A stretch of DNA of 64,000 nucleotides from Microbacterium enclense (GCF_001456955.1 NZ_KQ758467.1:248001-312000), one strand, 5' to 3'. Positions 22,474 through 31,484 are shown, numbered from the stretch's first letter. Notes: generated by a model not told the origin, from the letters alone. Program-made: numbers and translations.

Positions 22474-22479
22474 AGCGTA
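22474..22479 (-). promoter_or_regulatory. -10 box of the redoxin-amidohydrolase-kynU operon
   Basis: TACGCT on the minus strand, six bases (GGAGGC) before the ATG at 22467. Confidence 0.5.
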
Positions 22480-22533
22480 CGCGGGTGCGCCGACACCGGC
22501 CCCGGCCGACGGCGCGGAGCGGCGCCTGAGTCG

Positions 22534-23661
22534 TCAGGCGGTGACTTCGTCTTCGAGGGGTTCGATGGCGCGCACGGCCTTGCCGACCCGGCTCTTCTTG
22601 GGGGCGTAGACCACGAGGGCGTGGAAGACGAAGCGCACGACGAACGCGGCGATGAGGGTCAGGGCGGCGGCGAGGACGCTCTGGATGTGCGCCTGGCTCA
22701 CCAGCACCCAGATCACCGGGATGCGCACGATCGCCTCGATGCCGTTGAAGGTGAACGACTTGATGAAGCGGTGCCGCATGAGCCCGGACTCCGCGCGCAT
22801 GTCGGCGAAGACGAGGTATTCGAGGGCGAGGAAGTTCGCCACGATCGTCACCACGCTGGCGATCACCGCGGCGACGATGTACTGCACGCCCACCATCTGC
22901 AGCGCCCACATGATCGCCAGGTTGGCGAGGGCGCCGAGCCCGCCCACGAGCGCGAAGGCGGACATGCGACCGAAGCGCAGCATCGTCAGCTGCAGCAGGA
23001 ACCGCATGCCCTGGCTGAACGACGCCTTCGACTCCCCGGCGAAGCGGGCGGCGAACGAGAACGGCACCTCGGCGATGCGCATCTGCTTGCGGGCGAGGAT
23101 CTCGAGCAGGATCTTGAACCCGCGCGGCTGCAGCGTCTCGACCTCGAGGGCGCGACGGTCCACCAGGAAGAACCCGGTCATCGGGTCGGAGCAGTTGTGC
23201 AGCTTCTTCGGGAACATCGCCTTGGTCAGAAGCGTCGATGCGCGCGACACCGCGGTGCGCACCGCGTTGGCGAGACCGTCGGAGGTGCCGCCGGCGATGT
23301 ACCGGGATGCCACGACGACGTCGACGTCGCCCTGCTCGGCGCGGGCCAGCAACTCGGCGATGACCTCCGGCGGGTGCTGCAGATCGCCGTCCATCACCAC
23401 GCACCGATCGGATGCCGCGGCCTTGATGCCCTCGACCACGGCACCGCCGAGACCGCCCACGGGGTCGTCGCGGTGGATCAAACGCACCGGGATCTGCGCG
23501 GAGGCGGCGACCGCGCGGATCACGTCGGGGGTGTCGTCGGTGGAGTCATCGACGAAGATCACCTCGACGACGCGGCCCGCCATGGCATCCGTCGTGCGAC
23601 GCACGAGTTCGGCGACGTTCGGACCCTCGTTGAAGGTCGGAACGATGACGGAAAGATCCAT
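22534..23661 (-). CDS. GT2 polyprenol-phosphate glycosyltransferase fused to a GtrA membrane domain
   Basis: 375 residues. Residues 1-225 are a DPM1-like GT-A domain: SVIVPTFNEGPNV, FVDDSTDDTPDV, the DXD-like VVMDGDLQHPPE, and the acceptor region MTGFFLVDRRALE. Residues 230-360 form a GtrA domain with four membrane helices (FALVGGLGALANLAIMWALQ and onward). This layout transfers mannose or glucose from a nucleotide sugar to polyprenyl phosphate and may help flip the product, feeding cell-envelope glycans or protein mannosylation. A Lys/Arg-rich acidic tail ends the protein. Confidence 0.9.
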   Translation of the reverse strand: MDLSVIVPTFNEGPNVAELVRRTTDAMAGRVVEVIFVDDSTDDTPDVIRAVAASAQIPVRLIHRDDPVGGLGGAVVEGIKAAASDRCVVMDGDLQHPPEVIAELLARAEQGDVDVVVASRYIAGGTSDGLANAVRTAVSRASTLLTKAMFPKKLHNCSDPMTGFFLVDRRALEVETLQPRGFKILLEILARKQMRIAEVPFSFAARFAGESKASFSQGMRFLLQLTMLRFGRMSAFALVGGLGALANLAIMWALQMVGVQYIVAAVIASVVTIVANFLALEYLVFADMRAESGLMRHRFIKSFTFNGIEAIVRIPVIWVLVSQAHIQSVLAAALTLIAAFVVRFVFHALVVYAPKKSRVGKAVRAIEPLEDEVTA

Positions 23662-23698
23662 GGGTACTCGCGTTTTCGTGAAAAGTCTGGGGTGACAC

Positions 23699-23704
23699 AG
23701 CGTA
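23699..23704 (-). promoter_or_regulatory. Probable -10 box of the glycosyltransferase gene
   Basis: TACGCT on the minus strand, giving a leader of about 30 bases before the ATG at 23661. Confidence 0.35.
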
Positions 23705-23816
23705 ATGAGACCGACGCGTGCCTCTACAGGATTGTCGCGGACGTACCTGTGAGCTAGCGGTTGCCAGCCTCCGCATCGTGTGCGCGACGGTGGCGCGAGA
23801 TGCTGGGGGGCGGTTG

Positions 23817-24968
23817 TCAGCCGATCTTGGCTCGAAGGTCGTCGACGGTCATGCCGTAGTCGATGCGGACGACGGGCAAAGCCAGCTTATCGGTCCCGAT
23901 CCGGACGTACCCGGGTTCGATCCCGCGGCCGAGCTCGAACCCCGCCCGGCGCACGCCTTCCTTCGTCGTGTCGTTGTAGTGGCCGAACGGGTAGGCGACG
24001 ACCTCCTTCGCGCCGAGGATCTGCGCCGACTGCTCGAGGTCGGCCGCGATCGTGGCGGCGTCGTCGTTGACCATGCGGCCCTTGCCGTTCGCCCCCGCGC
24101 GGTGCATGTCGTGCGTGTGCGAGCGCTGCAGCACGAAGCGGTTCGGGGTGGGTTCGGTGCGCGCCGAGGTGATGACGAACGAGGTCGTGAGCAGGTTGCG
24201 TCCGTCGACGATCGGGGCCGCCATCTCGAGCCAGGTGCTGTCGGCGTCGTCATCCGTGATCACGACCGACCGTTTCGGCAGGAACAGTGCACCGTCGATG
24301 AACGCGCTGACTTCGTCCCAGGTGGGCAGGTAGAACTTCCCGTCCTGGATGTGGGCCATCTGCGCGTCGAAGTCGCCGATGTAGGCGTAGTTGCCACGCA
24401 GCCAGTTGTCTTCGCCGTCGGGGTTCCGCGTGAACTGGTGGTACATCAGGATCGGCAGAGCGGTGTCTTCCGCCGCGTTCGCGTCGGGGGTCGTCCATGC
24501 GGCGTACAGCGTGCGCTCGCGATCGGTGCAAGTGACGAGGTCGGCCCCGTTGATCCGCTCGGCCGCGTTCAGCGACGCGGCTTCGGCAGCCGTCGGGTAC
24601 CACCCGGCGAACACGCGACCGTCGGCGCGGGGGAGGGGCAGCTCGTCGTACCGCACGTCTTCGGTCTGCAGCTGGGGTTCGAGGGCGATGCCGTCTCCCA
24701 CGAACGACACGGCGCAGGCCTTCGGATCGGTCGTCGTCGCCAGCAGCTTCTCGGCGGGGCTCAGCGGCGTGGGGGTCGGCGTCGGGCTGGGGGTCGGCTC
24801 GCTGGAGGTCGTCGGCTCCGCAACAGGGGTGGGCGATGCGGTGCGGGTGAGGGCGAAGGCGGCGACGCCGCCGGTGATCAGCACGACGGCGACGGTTGCG
24901 ACGATCGTGCGGCGCAGGCGCACGCGTCGAGAGGTGCGGCGGCGGTGCTCGGCGCGGCTGACGGTCAT
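23817..24968 (-). CDS. Membrane-anchored polysaccharide deacetylase
   Basis: 383 residues. A basic N-terminus (RRRTSRRVRLRR) and a hydrophobic segment (about 20-40) make a signal anchor, followed by a Pro/Thr/Ser linker. A domain of about 100 residues with two Cys precedes the NodB-type deacetylase: LPILMYHQFTRN, motif 1 VITDDDADS, motif 2 RSHTHDMH, and VVAYPFGHYND. The metal-binding Asp/His set is present. It should act outside the membrane on peptidoglycan or another envelope glycan. It lies just upstream of the glycosyltransferase on the same strand. Confidence 0.85.
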   Translation of the reverse strand: MTVSRAEHRRRTSRRVRLRRTIVATVAVVLITGGVAAFALTRTASPTPVAEPTTSSEPTPSPTPTPTPLSPAEKLLATTTDPKACAVSFVGDGIALEPQLQTEDVRYDELPLPRADGRVFAGWYPTAAEAASLNAAERINGADLVTCTDRERTLYAAWTTPDANAAEDTALPILMYHQFTRNPDGEDNWLRGNYAYIGDFDAQMAHIQDGKFYLPTWDEVSAFIDGALFLPKRSVVITDDDADSTWLEMAAPIVDGRNLLTTSFVITSARTEPTPNRFVLQRSHTHDMHRAGANGKGRMVNDDAATIAADLEQSAQILGAKEVVAYPFGHYNDTTKEGVRRAGFELGRGIEPGYVRIGTDKLALPVVRIDYGMTVDDLRAKIG

Positions 24969-25062
24969 GAGGCCTCAGGGGTCGGTGGTCGGGTCGGCGC
25001 GATCCTATCGGGACGTATGACGAAAGCCTGGGACGCATCGCGCCGCACCGCGGCGGGCGCGG

Positions 25063-25068
25063 CAGGAT
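25063..25068 (+). promoter_or_regulatory. -10 box of the Gfo/Idh/MocA gene
   Basis: CAGGAT, six bases (GAGGGG) before the ATG at 25075. The GAGGGG directly abuts the ATG, too close for a ribosome site. Confidence 0.4.
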
Positions 25069-25074
25069 GAGGGG

Positions 25075-26031
25075 ATGATCCGCTTCGGCATCGTCGGCAC
25101 CAGTTCCATCTCCGAGCGCTTCGCCGGGGCGGTGAGGCAGGTCGCGGGCGCGGGCGTGAGCCGCGTGTCGTCGCGCGACGCCGAACGCGCTCGGTCGTTC
25201 GCCGACCGCATCGGAGCGCCCGGAGTCGCGGTGGGCCTCGACGACCTGCTCGCCGCTCCGGACGTCGACGCCGTGTACCTCGCCAGTCCCAACTCCGCGC
25301 ATGCCGCGCAGATCGCGTCGGCGGTGGATGCCGGCATCCCGGTGCTCGTGGAGAAGCCCGCGGTGCTGACGGCGGCGGAGTGGGATGCCGCCGTCGCGCG
25401 CGCCCGTGACCGCGGCGTCGTGCTGCTCGAGGCGATGCGCACGGCGTACGACCCGGGCCTGGCCGCCGTTCGAGCGGCGCTGGGCGATCTCGGACCCGTG
25501 CGGCGTGTCTCGCTGCGGTACGAGAAGCGGTCGGCGCGGTACGACGAGGTGCTTGCGGGCCGTCAGACGAACATCCTCGACCCCGAGATGGGCGGGGGCG
25601 CCCTGCGCGATCTCGGCGTCTATCCGCTCCACGCGCTCGTGCGTCTGTTCGGCGCGCCGCGGGCGGTGCAGGGGGTGCGCGTGGGGATCGCGTCGGAGAC
25701 CGACGGTCTGGGCAGTGCGCTCGCGACCTACGACGGCTTCGTGGCCGACGTCGCCTGGTCGAAGATCACCGACACCAGCCTGCCGAGCGAGATTCAGGGC
25801 GAAGAGGGGTCGCTGCTGATCGATGCGATCGACGCGCCGCGGCGCCTCGTCGTCACCCCGCGCGGCGGCGTCCCCCGCGTCATCACCGTGCCCGCCGATG
25901 ACAACCCCATGGTCGGCGAGGTGCGCCGCTTCGTCGACGCCGTCGCGGGGGCCGACATCGACGAGGACCAGCGGGCCACCGCGACGACCCTCGGGCTCGT
26001 CGACGCCCTGCTCGATCGCCCTCTTGCCTGA
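25075..26031 (+). CDS. Gfo/Idh/MocA-family NAD(P)-dependent oxidoreductase
   Basis: 318 residues: an N-terminal Rossmann fold (RFGIVGTSSISERFAGAV), the family EKP motif in PVLVEKPAVL (about residue 95), then the alpha/beta domain with the GGGALRDLGVYPLHALV segment, where Asp and His resemble the catalytic pair of sugar dehydrogenases. Likely acts on a sugar, inositol or related polyol; substrate unknown. It diverges from the deacetylase gene across 106 bases. Confidence 0.88.
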   Translation: MIRFGIVGTSSISERFAGAVRQVAGAGVSRVSSRDAERARSFADRIGAPGVAVGLDDLLAAPDVDAVYLASPNSAHAAQIASAVDAGIPVLVEKPAVLTAAEWDAAVARARDRGVVLLEAMRTAYDPGLAAVRAALGDLGPVRRVSLRYEKRSARYDEVLAGRQTNILDPEMGGGALRDLGVYPLHALVRLFGAPRAVQGVRVGIASETDGLGSALATYDGFVADVAWSKITDTSLPSEIQGEEGSLLIDAIDAPRRLVVTPRGGVPRVITVPADDNPMVGEVRRFVDAVAGADIDEDQRATATTLGLVDALLDRPLA

Positions 26032-26059
26032 GGTTCACCCGTTGTTTCCCCCGCGGCGA

Positions 26060-26065
26060 CAGGAT
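26060..26065 (+). promoter_or_regulatory. -10 box of chrA
   Basis: CAGGAT, six bases before the ATG at 26072. Confidence 0.4.
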
Positions 26066-26071
26066 GCCGGG

Positions 26072-27265
26072 ATGCAGCGAGCGGGACGTGCGGGTGAGGT
26101 GTTCTTGGCGTTCCTCCGCCTGGGGCTGACGTCGTTCGGGGGACCGGTCGCGCACCTCGGTTACTTCCGCGACGATCTCGTCGTGCGGCGGAAGTGGATG
26201 GACGACCGCGCGTACGCCGACCTGGTCGCGCTGTGCCAGTTCCTCCCGGGTCCGGCGTCGAGCCAGGTCGGCTTCGCGATGGGGCTGCAGCGCGCCGGGT
26301 TCACCGGTGCGCTCGCCGCCTTCGCCGCCTTCACGCTGCCGTCGGCGATCCTGCTCGCGGCGTTCGCAGCCGGTGCGGCGGCTCTCGGCGGCTCCGTCGG
26401 CGAGGGGGTCCTGGCCGGGCTCAAGATCGTCGCCGTCGCGATAGTCGCGCACGCCGTGTGGGGGATGGCCCGCACGCTCACCCCCGATGCGCCGCGCGCG
26501 GGGATCGCGGTGGCGGCCCTGGCGCTCGCCCTGCTGCTCCCCGCCGCGCCGGGGCAGCTCGGCGCGCTCGCCCTCGGCGTGGTCGCGGGTCTGCTCCTCC
26601 TGCGCGGCGTCGAAGACTCCGCCGTCGCGTCGCTGCCGTCGTTCGGCGTGCGGCGCCCGGTGGCGGTCGTGTGCCTCGCCCTGTTCGCCGGCGGGCTCAT
26701 CGCGCTGCCCCTTGTGGCCGCCGCGACGGGGTCGGGCGCGGTGTCGCTCGTCGACGCCTTCTTCCGCGCCGGGGCCCTCGTGTTCGGCGGCGGGCACGTC
26801 GTGCTGCCCCTGCTGCAGGCGGGTGTCGTCGACACCGGCTGGGTGTCGCCGGAGTCGTTCCTCGCGGGCTACGGCGCAGCGCAAGCCGTGCCGGGACCGC
26901 TGTTCACCTTCTCGGCGTACCTGGGGGCCGTCTCGACCGCCGGGCCCGGTGGCATCCCGGGTGCCGCCCTCGCCCTCGGGGCGATCTTCCTCCCCGGCTT
27001 CCTCATCCTCGTCGGCGTGCTCCCGTTCTGGGACGCCGTGCGTGCGCGCCCGCGCGTGCGGGCCGCGATGCGCGGGGCGAACGCCGCCGTCGTCGGCATC
27101 CTGGCCGCCGCGCTGTACGCACCGGTGTTCACCACGGCCATCACGGGCCCGGCACCGCTCGTGCTGGCGGCGGTGGGTTTCGTGCTGCTGACAGTGTTCG
27201 AAGCGCCGGCGTGGGCGGTCGTGCTCGTCGGTGCCGCGGGCGGCGTCGTGCTCGCGCTCGTGTGA
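26072..27265 (+). CDS. chrA: Chromate transporter ChrA
   Basis: 397-residue bidomain CHR-family membrane protein with 10-12 hydrophobic segments. The two homologous halves are visible: LGLTSFGGPVAHLGYFRDDLVVRRKWM and CQFLPGPASSQ in the first; RAGALVFGGGHVVLPLLQ and YGAAQAVPGPLFTFSAYLG in the second. Exports chromate, driven by the membrane potential. No dedicated chrB-type regulator is adjacent. The ATG at 26072 is the first that gives the family N-terminus. Confidence 0.92.
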   Translation: MQRAGRAGEVFLAFLRLGLTSFGGPVAHLGYFRDDLVVRRKWMDDRAYADLVALCQFLPGPASSQVGFAMGLQRAGFTGALAAFAAFTLPSAILLAAFAAGAAALGGSVGEGVLAGLKIVAVAIVAHAVWGMARTLTPDAPRAGIAVAALALALLLPAAPGQLGALALGVVAGLLLLRGVEDSAVASLPSFGVRRPVAVVCLALFAGGLIALPLVAAATGSGAVSLVDAFFRAGALVFGGGHVVLPLLQAGVVDTGWVSPESFLAGYGAAQAVPGPLFTFSAYLGAVSTAGPGGIPGAALALGAIFLPGFLILVGVLPFWDAVRARPRVRAAMRGANAAVVGILAAALYAPVFTTAITGPAPLVLAAVGFVLLTVFEAPAWAVVLVGAAGGVVLALV

Positions 27266-27357
27266 GCCGACGGGCGTCGCGGCGCTCTCCCCGCGGTGCA
27301 CCACCGCCCGGCGCCAGACCGGGGTCGCCGGCATCCTGAGACTCGTCTTGGGGAATG

Positions 27358-27386
27358 GTGACACCGGGTGTCAGCGGTGCCAGGAT
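27358..27386 (+). promoter_or_regulatory. Promoter and palindromic operator of the acyl-CoA ligase gene
   Basis: GTGACA (27358-27363), a 17-base spacer and CAGGAT (27381-27386) form a -35/-10 pair. A perfect 15-base palindrome, TGACACC-G-GGTGTCA (27359-27373), covers the -35 box and half of the spacer, so a bound dimer would block RNA polymerase. The regulator is not encoded next to it. Confidence 0.65.
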
Positions 27387-27431
27387 GAGCGCACGGCGAC
27401 GACGCCGCCGGTGTTTTCGAGGGAGAGAACC

Positions 27432-29015
27432 GTGTTCCACAGCCCCCACCCGTCCGTCGAGGTGCCCGATGAGAGCATCTACGACTACCTGTTCGGCTCG
27501 CTCGACGATGGCGACCTCGACCGCGTCGCCCTGGTCGATCCGGCGAGCGGTGCCGAAACCACGTACGGTGCACTCCGCGCGCAGGTCGACGCGTTCGCCG
27601 GGGCGCTCGCGGTGCGCGGCGTCGACACCGACACGGTCGTCGCGATGCTCTGCCCGAACGTTCCGGCCTTCGCGACGGTGTTCCACGGCATCCTGCGCCT
27701 GGGCGCGACCATCACCACGATCAACTCGCTCTACACCGCGCACGAGATCGAGAACCAGCTCCGTGATGCCGCGGCCACCTGGCTCGTGACCGTGTCGCCG
27801 CTGCTGCCGCAGGCCCTCGAGGCGGCGCGCGCGGTCGGCATCCCCGACGAGCGGGTGATCGTGCTCGACGGCGTCGAGGGGCACCCGGATCTGCGCGCCC
27901 TGCTCGGCGAGGGGCGGACGCCGCCCGAGGTCACGATCGACCCCGCGACGCACGTCGCCGTGCTGCCGTACTCGTCGGGGACGACGGGGGTGCCGAAGGG
28001 CGTGATGCTCTCGCACCGAAACCTCGTCGCGAACGTGCACCAGTGCCGCCCGGTGATCGAGATCGGCGCCGACGACCGCGTGCTCGCCGTGCTGCCGTTC
28101 TTCCACATCTACGGTATGACGGTGCTGCTGAACCTCGCCCTGCGTCAGCGCGCGACACTCGTCACGATGCCGCGGTTCGACCTGATGGAGTTCCTCCGCG
28201 TCATCCAGGATCACCGCTGCACGTTCCTCTTCATCGCCCCGCCCATCGCGGTCGCGCTCGCGAAGCACCCGGCCGTCGAGCAATTCGACCTCTCGAGCGT
28301 GCACAGCGTGTTCTCGGGCGCCGCCCCGCTCGACGGCGAGACGGCCGAGACCGCGGGCCGGCGCATCGGCGCCCGGTTCTTCCAGGGCTACGGCATGAGC
28401 GAGCTGAGCCCGGTGTCGCACGCGATCCCGGCGGAGGGTGGGATGCCGGTCAGCTCGGTCGGCGTGCTCATCCCGAACTGCGACGCCAAGCTCGTCGATC
28501 CAGAGACAGGCGCGGAGCTCGAGGAGCACGGCGACGACGGACTCACCGCGCCGGGGGAGATCTGGGTGCGCGGCCCCAACGTCATGCTCGGCTACCTGAA
28601 CCGTCCCGACGCCACGGCCGAGACGCTCGATGCCGACGGGTTCCTGCACACCGGAGACATCGGCGTGCACCACGTCGACGGGTACTTCACGATCGTCGAC
28701 CGGCTGAAGGAGCTCATCAAGTACCACGGCTATCAGATCGCCCCGGCCGAGCTCGAGGCGCTGCTGCTGTCGCATCCGAAGATCCAGGATGCCGCCGTCA
28801 TCGGCGTGCGCGGCGACGACGGCGAGGAGATCCCCAAGGCGTTCGTGGTGGCGGCACCGGATGCCGGCCTGTCGGCCGAAGACGTGATGGCGTTCGTGGC
28901 GGGGCAGGTGGCGCCGCACAAGAAGGTGCGCCGCGTGGAGTTCATCGATGCGGTGCCGAAGTCCGCGTCGGGCAAGATCCTGCGGAAGGACCTGCGGGCG
29001 CGCGAGGCCGCGTGA
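27432..29015 (+). CDS. AMP-forming acyl-CoA ligase, 4-coumarate-CoA ligase-like
   Basis: 527-residue ANL-superfamily enzyme that activates a carboxylic acid with ATP and joins it to CoA. Motifs in order: YSSGTTGVPKGVMLSHRN (ATP P-loop), FFHIYGM, GYGMSELSP, GEIWVRGPNVMLGYLNRP, HTGDIG, IKYHGYQIAPAELE and the C-terminal PKSASGKILRKDL with the catalytic Lys. Closest in layout to 4-coumarate-CoA ligases, but medium-chain or other aryl acids are possible. The GTG at 27432 follows GGGAGAG and a leader of about 40 bases from the operator promoter. Confidence 0.9.
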   Translation: MFHSPHPSVEVPDESIYDYLFGSLDDGDLDRVALVDPASGAETTYGALRAQVDAFAGALAVRGVDTDTVVAMLCPNVPAFATVFHGILRLGATITTINSLYTAHEIENQLRDAAATWLVTVSPLLPQALEAARAVGIPDERVIVLDGVEGHPDLRALLGEGRTPPEVTIDPATHVAVLPYSSGTTGVPKGVMLSHRNLVANVHQCRPVIEIGADDRVLAVLPFFHIYGMTVLLNLALRQRATLVTMPRFDLMEFLRVIQDHRCTFLFIAPPIAVALAKHPAVEQFDLSSVHSVFSGAAPLDGETAETAGRRIGARFFQGYGMSELSPVSHAIPAEGGMPVSSVGVLIPNCDAKLVDPETGAELEEHGDDGLTAPGEIWVRGPNVMLGYLNRPDATAETLDADGFLHTGDIGVHHVDGYFTIVDRLKELIKYHGYQIAPAELEALLLSHPKIQDAAVIGVRGDDGEEIPKAFVVAAPDAGLSAEDVMAFVAGQVAPHKKVRRVEFIDAVPKSASGKILRKDLRAREAA

Positions 29016-29021
29016 GAACGC

Positions 29022-29062
29022 CGAAGGGCGAGGGTGTCGTCGAGACACCCCCGCCCTTCGTT
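29022..29062. terminator. Bidirectional terminator between the ligase and exporter genes
   Basis: Stem CGAAGGGCGAGGGTGTC (29022-29038) with GACACCCCCGCCCTTCG (29044-29060), one mismatch, five-base loop, then TT. It serves two convergent genes. Confidence 0.8.
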
Positions 29063-29066
29063 CCCG

Positions 29067-31127
29067 TCACGGCGTGAGCAGCGCGCCGGTGTTGACGGCG
29101 GCCTCGGCCGCGCGCTTCTCTTCGTCGTCCTTACCGCGACGCTCGTCGGCGGCCTCCTGCAGCGCCGACTTCGACCGCAGCGGCGGGGTGCGGAAGAACA
29201 GCGACAGCACGAACGCGAGCAGCACGACGCTCATCGCCACCCAGTAGACGCTCGTCGCCGACGAGTTGAAGCCGACGAGGAAGGGCTTGGTCAGCCGCGC
29301 GTCGGCACCCACGAGGAACGACGTGTCATCCAGCGTCGACCCGCCGATCGAGGTGTCCTGGTCGCCCGAGGTGAACCGGTCGGTCAGGGTGTCGGCGACG
29401 CCGTCGACGAAGGCCTCGCGGTCGGCGGCATCCGAGAAGTCCAGGCTGACGGAGCCGTCGCCACCGACGCGGGCGACGGGCACCTGCTGGCGGATCTGCG
29501 CCGACGCGGCCGAGATCGCCTGTGCCACGGCGGCCTGCGTCGCCTGCGTCTGGGCGGCGGCGGGAATCTGGCCCGCTGCCACCTGCTGCGCCACGGCCTG
29601 GGTCGCGGCATCCGTCGCCTGCTGCACACCCTGCTGCACCTGCTGGGTCACGGCATCCGTCGTCTGGGTCACGATCGGGGCGTAGATCGACGACATGATC
29701 TTCTCGTTCGCGGGCGCCGATGCCGTGGCCGGATCGAAGGCGGCGTCGAGCGCGTCGGTGAGGGTGGCCCGGTCGCCGAACGAGCCGACGATGTTCGAGG
29801 GCATGAGCGTGAACAGCAACGACAGCAGCACCGCGGTGCCGAGCGTTCCGCCGATCTGACGGAAGAACGTCGAGCCGCTGGTGGCCACGCCCATGTCGCG
29901 CACGCCCACCGAGTTCTGGCTCGCGATCGTGAGGGTCTGCATGAGCTGGCCGAGGCCGAGACCGATCACGAGCATCGCGATGGCGACCTGCCAGTAGGGG
30001 CTGTCGTACTTCAGGAACGTCAGCAGGAAGAAGCCGACCGACATCAGCGCGGTGCCGAGGATCGGGAACAGGCGGTAGCGACCCGTGCGCGCGATGATCT
30101 GGCCGCTCGCGATCGAGGCGATCATGAGCCCGAGGATCATCGGCAGCATCTCGAGGCCGCTCTGCGTAGGGGTCGACCCGAGTACGAGCTGCAGGTACAG
30201 CGGCAGGGTCAGCATCGCGCCGAACATGCCGAAGCCGACGAGCACGCCGATGACCGTGGCCATCGAGAACGTCGGCGAGCGGAAGAGCTTCAGCGGGATG
30301 AGCGCGTCGTCTTTCATCTTCGTCTCGGCGATGACGAAGGCCAGGATGCCGAGAGCACCGACGACGTAGCACGCGAGGGCGATCGGGGAGCCCCAGCCCC
30401 ACTCGCGGCCCTGCTCGGCGACGAGCAGCAGCGGCACGAGGGCGACGATCACGAAGGTCGCGCCCCACCAGTCGATGCGCACCGAGTGCCGCGGCTGCTT
30501 CGGAATGTGCAGGAACCGCCAGACGATCCCGAGCGCGACGATGCCGATCGGCACGTTGATGAGGAACACCCAGCGCCAGCCGGTGATGAAGAGGATCTCG
30601 CTCGCGCCGGCGAACAGGCCGCCCACGAGCGGGCCGATCACGCTGGAGATGCCGAAGACGGCGAGGAAGTAGCCCTGGTACTTCGCACGCTCGCGCGGAG
30701 CGAGGATGTCGCCCATGATCGCCAGCGGCATCGACATGAGCCCACCCGCGCCGAGGCCCTGGATCGCGCGGAACGCGGCGAGCTCCACCATCGAGGTCGA
30801 GAAGCTCGCGAGCACCGAGCCGATGATGAAGATGAGGATGGCGATGAGGAACAGCGGGCGCCGGCCGAAGATGTCGGACAGCTTGCCGTAGATGGGCGTC
30901 GAGATCGTCGACACGATCAGGTACGCCGTGGTGACCCACGCCTGCAGGCTGAGGCCCTGCAGGTCGTCGCCGATGGTGCGGATCGAGGTGCCGACCACGG
31001 TCTGGTCGAGCGCGGACAGGAACATGCCGGCCATGAGGCCGAAGATCACGAACATGATCATGCGGTGCGTCATGACCGTGTCGGTGGATGCCGTGTGCGC
31101 GCGACGGCTGCGGGTGATGTCTGACAT
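29067..31127 (-). CDS. MFS multidrug exporter, DHA2 (14-TM) family
   Basis: 686-residue major facilitator. Motif A-type loop GKLSDIFGRRP and the antiporter motif region AVFGISSVIGPLVGGLF are clear; MFLSALDQTVVGTSI in helix 1 is the DHA2 signature. About 14 helices. Between the penultimate and last helices is an unusually large outside loop (about residues 460-615) rich in Gln/Ala heptad-like repeats (TQQVQQGVQQATDAATQAVAQQ), which may form a coiled coil. The C-terminal tail is charged. It probably exports drugs or toxic metabolites by proton antiport. A palindrome overlaps its promoter. Confidence 0.9.
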   Translation of the reverse strand: MSDITRSRRAHTASTDTVMTHRMIMFVIFGLMAGMFLSALDQTVVGTSIRTIGDDLQGLSLQAWVTTAYLIVSTISTPIYGKLSDIFGRRPLFLIAILIFIIGSVLASFSTSMVELAAFRAIQGLGAGGLMSMPLAIMGDILAPRERAKYQGYFLAVFGISSVIGPLVGGLFAGASEILFITGWRWVFLINVPIGIVALGIVWRFLHIPKQPRHSVRIDWWGATFVIVALVPLLLVAEQGREWGWGSPIALACYVVGALGILAFVIAETKMKDDALIPLKLFRSPTFSMATVIGVLVGFGMFGAMLTLPLYLQLVLGSTPTQSGLEMLPMILGLMIASIASGQIIARTGRYRLFPILGTALMSVGFFLLTFLKYDSPYWQVAIAMLVIGLGLGQLMQTLTIASQNSVGVRDMGVATSGSTFFRQIGGTLGTAVLLSLLFTLMPSNIVGSFGDRATLTDALDAAFDPATASAPANEKIMSSIYAPIVTQTTDAVTQQVQQGVQQATDAATQAVAQQVAAGQIPAAAQTQATQAAVAQAISAASAQIRQQVPVARVGGDGSVSLDFSDAADREAFVDGVADTLTDRFTSGDQDTSIGGSTLDDTSFLVGADARLTKPFLVGFNSSATSVYWVAMSVVLLAFVLSLFFRTPPLRSKSALQEAADERRGKDDEEKRAAEAAVNTGALLTP

Positions 31128-31185
31128 CGGGGCCTCTTCGTGAGAAGCCTGGCGGACGGCTCAAAGGGCTCGGTCGGGCGCCAGG

Positions 31186-31212
31186 TATTTGCTGAAAGTC
31201 AAGCAAATAGTA
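31186..31212 (-). promoter_or_regulatory. Palindromic operator and -10 box of the exporter gene
   Basis: Perfect 8-base arms TATTTGCT (31186-31193) and AGCAAATA (31202-31209) flank GAAAGTCA. TACTAT on the minus strand (31212-31207) is a good -10 box overlapping one arm. It is an A/T-rich island in GC-rich DNA, as expected for a repressor site, probably TetR or MarR type. The leader to the ATG at 31127 would be about 70 bases. Confidence 0.7.
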
Positions 31213-31318
31213 GCGCCGCTCGGTGGCGTCGCGTAACCATCCCCGATGCGGGAATGCTATGCAGTCACCCGCCGCACCGCGGCAGGGGCGCGCTCCGCCG
31301 CCGTCAACGACGCCCGCC

Positions 31319-31396
31319 ACGAGAACAGGGGGATGCCATGAAGACAGGGCGATCTGGCCGAGAAAGGCCTGTTCTCGTCACGCAGCCTGTTCTCGT
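31319..31396. repeat. Hairpin repeat, diverged copy E
   Basis: GAGAACAGG (31321-31329) and a degenerate GAAGACAGG (31340-31348) on the left; CCTGTTCTCG at 31368-31377 and 31386-31395 on the right; GGATGCCA is kept between the left words. The same plan as the copies at 8724-9163 and 11503-11578. Confidence 0.7.
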
Positions 31397-31484
31397 CGCA
31401 GCGCGCGCCCGTGGCGCGGGGAGGCAGATGGGAGGAATGCCAGTGCGAGACGGGGCCGATAACCCGAAACGCTTTCTCGCCAGG

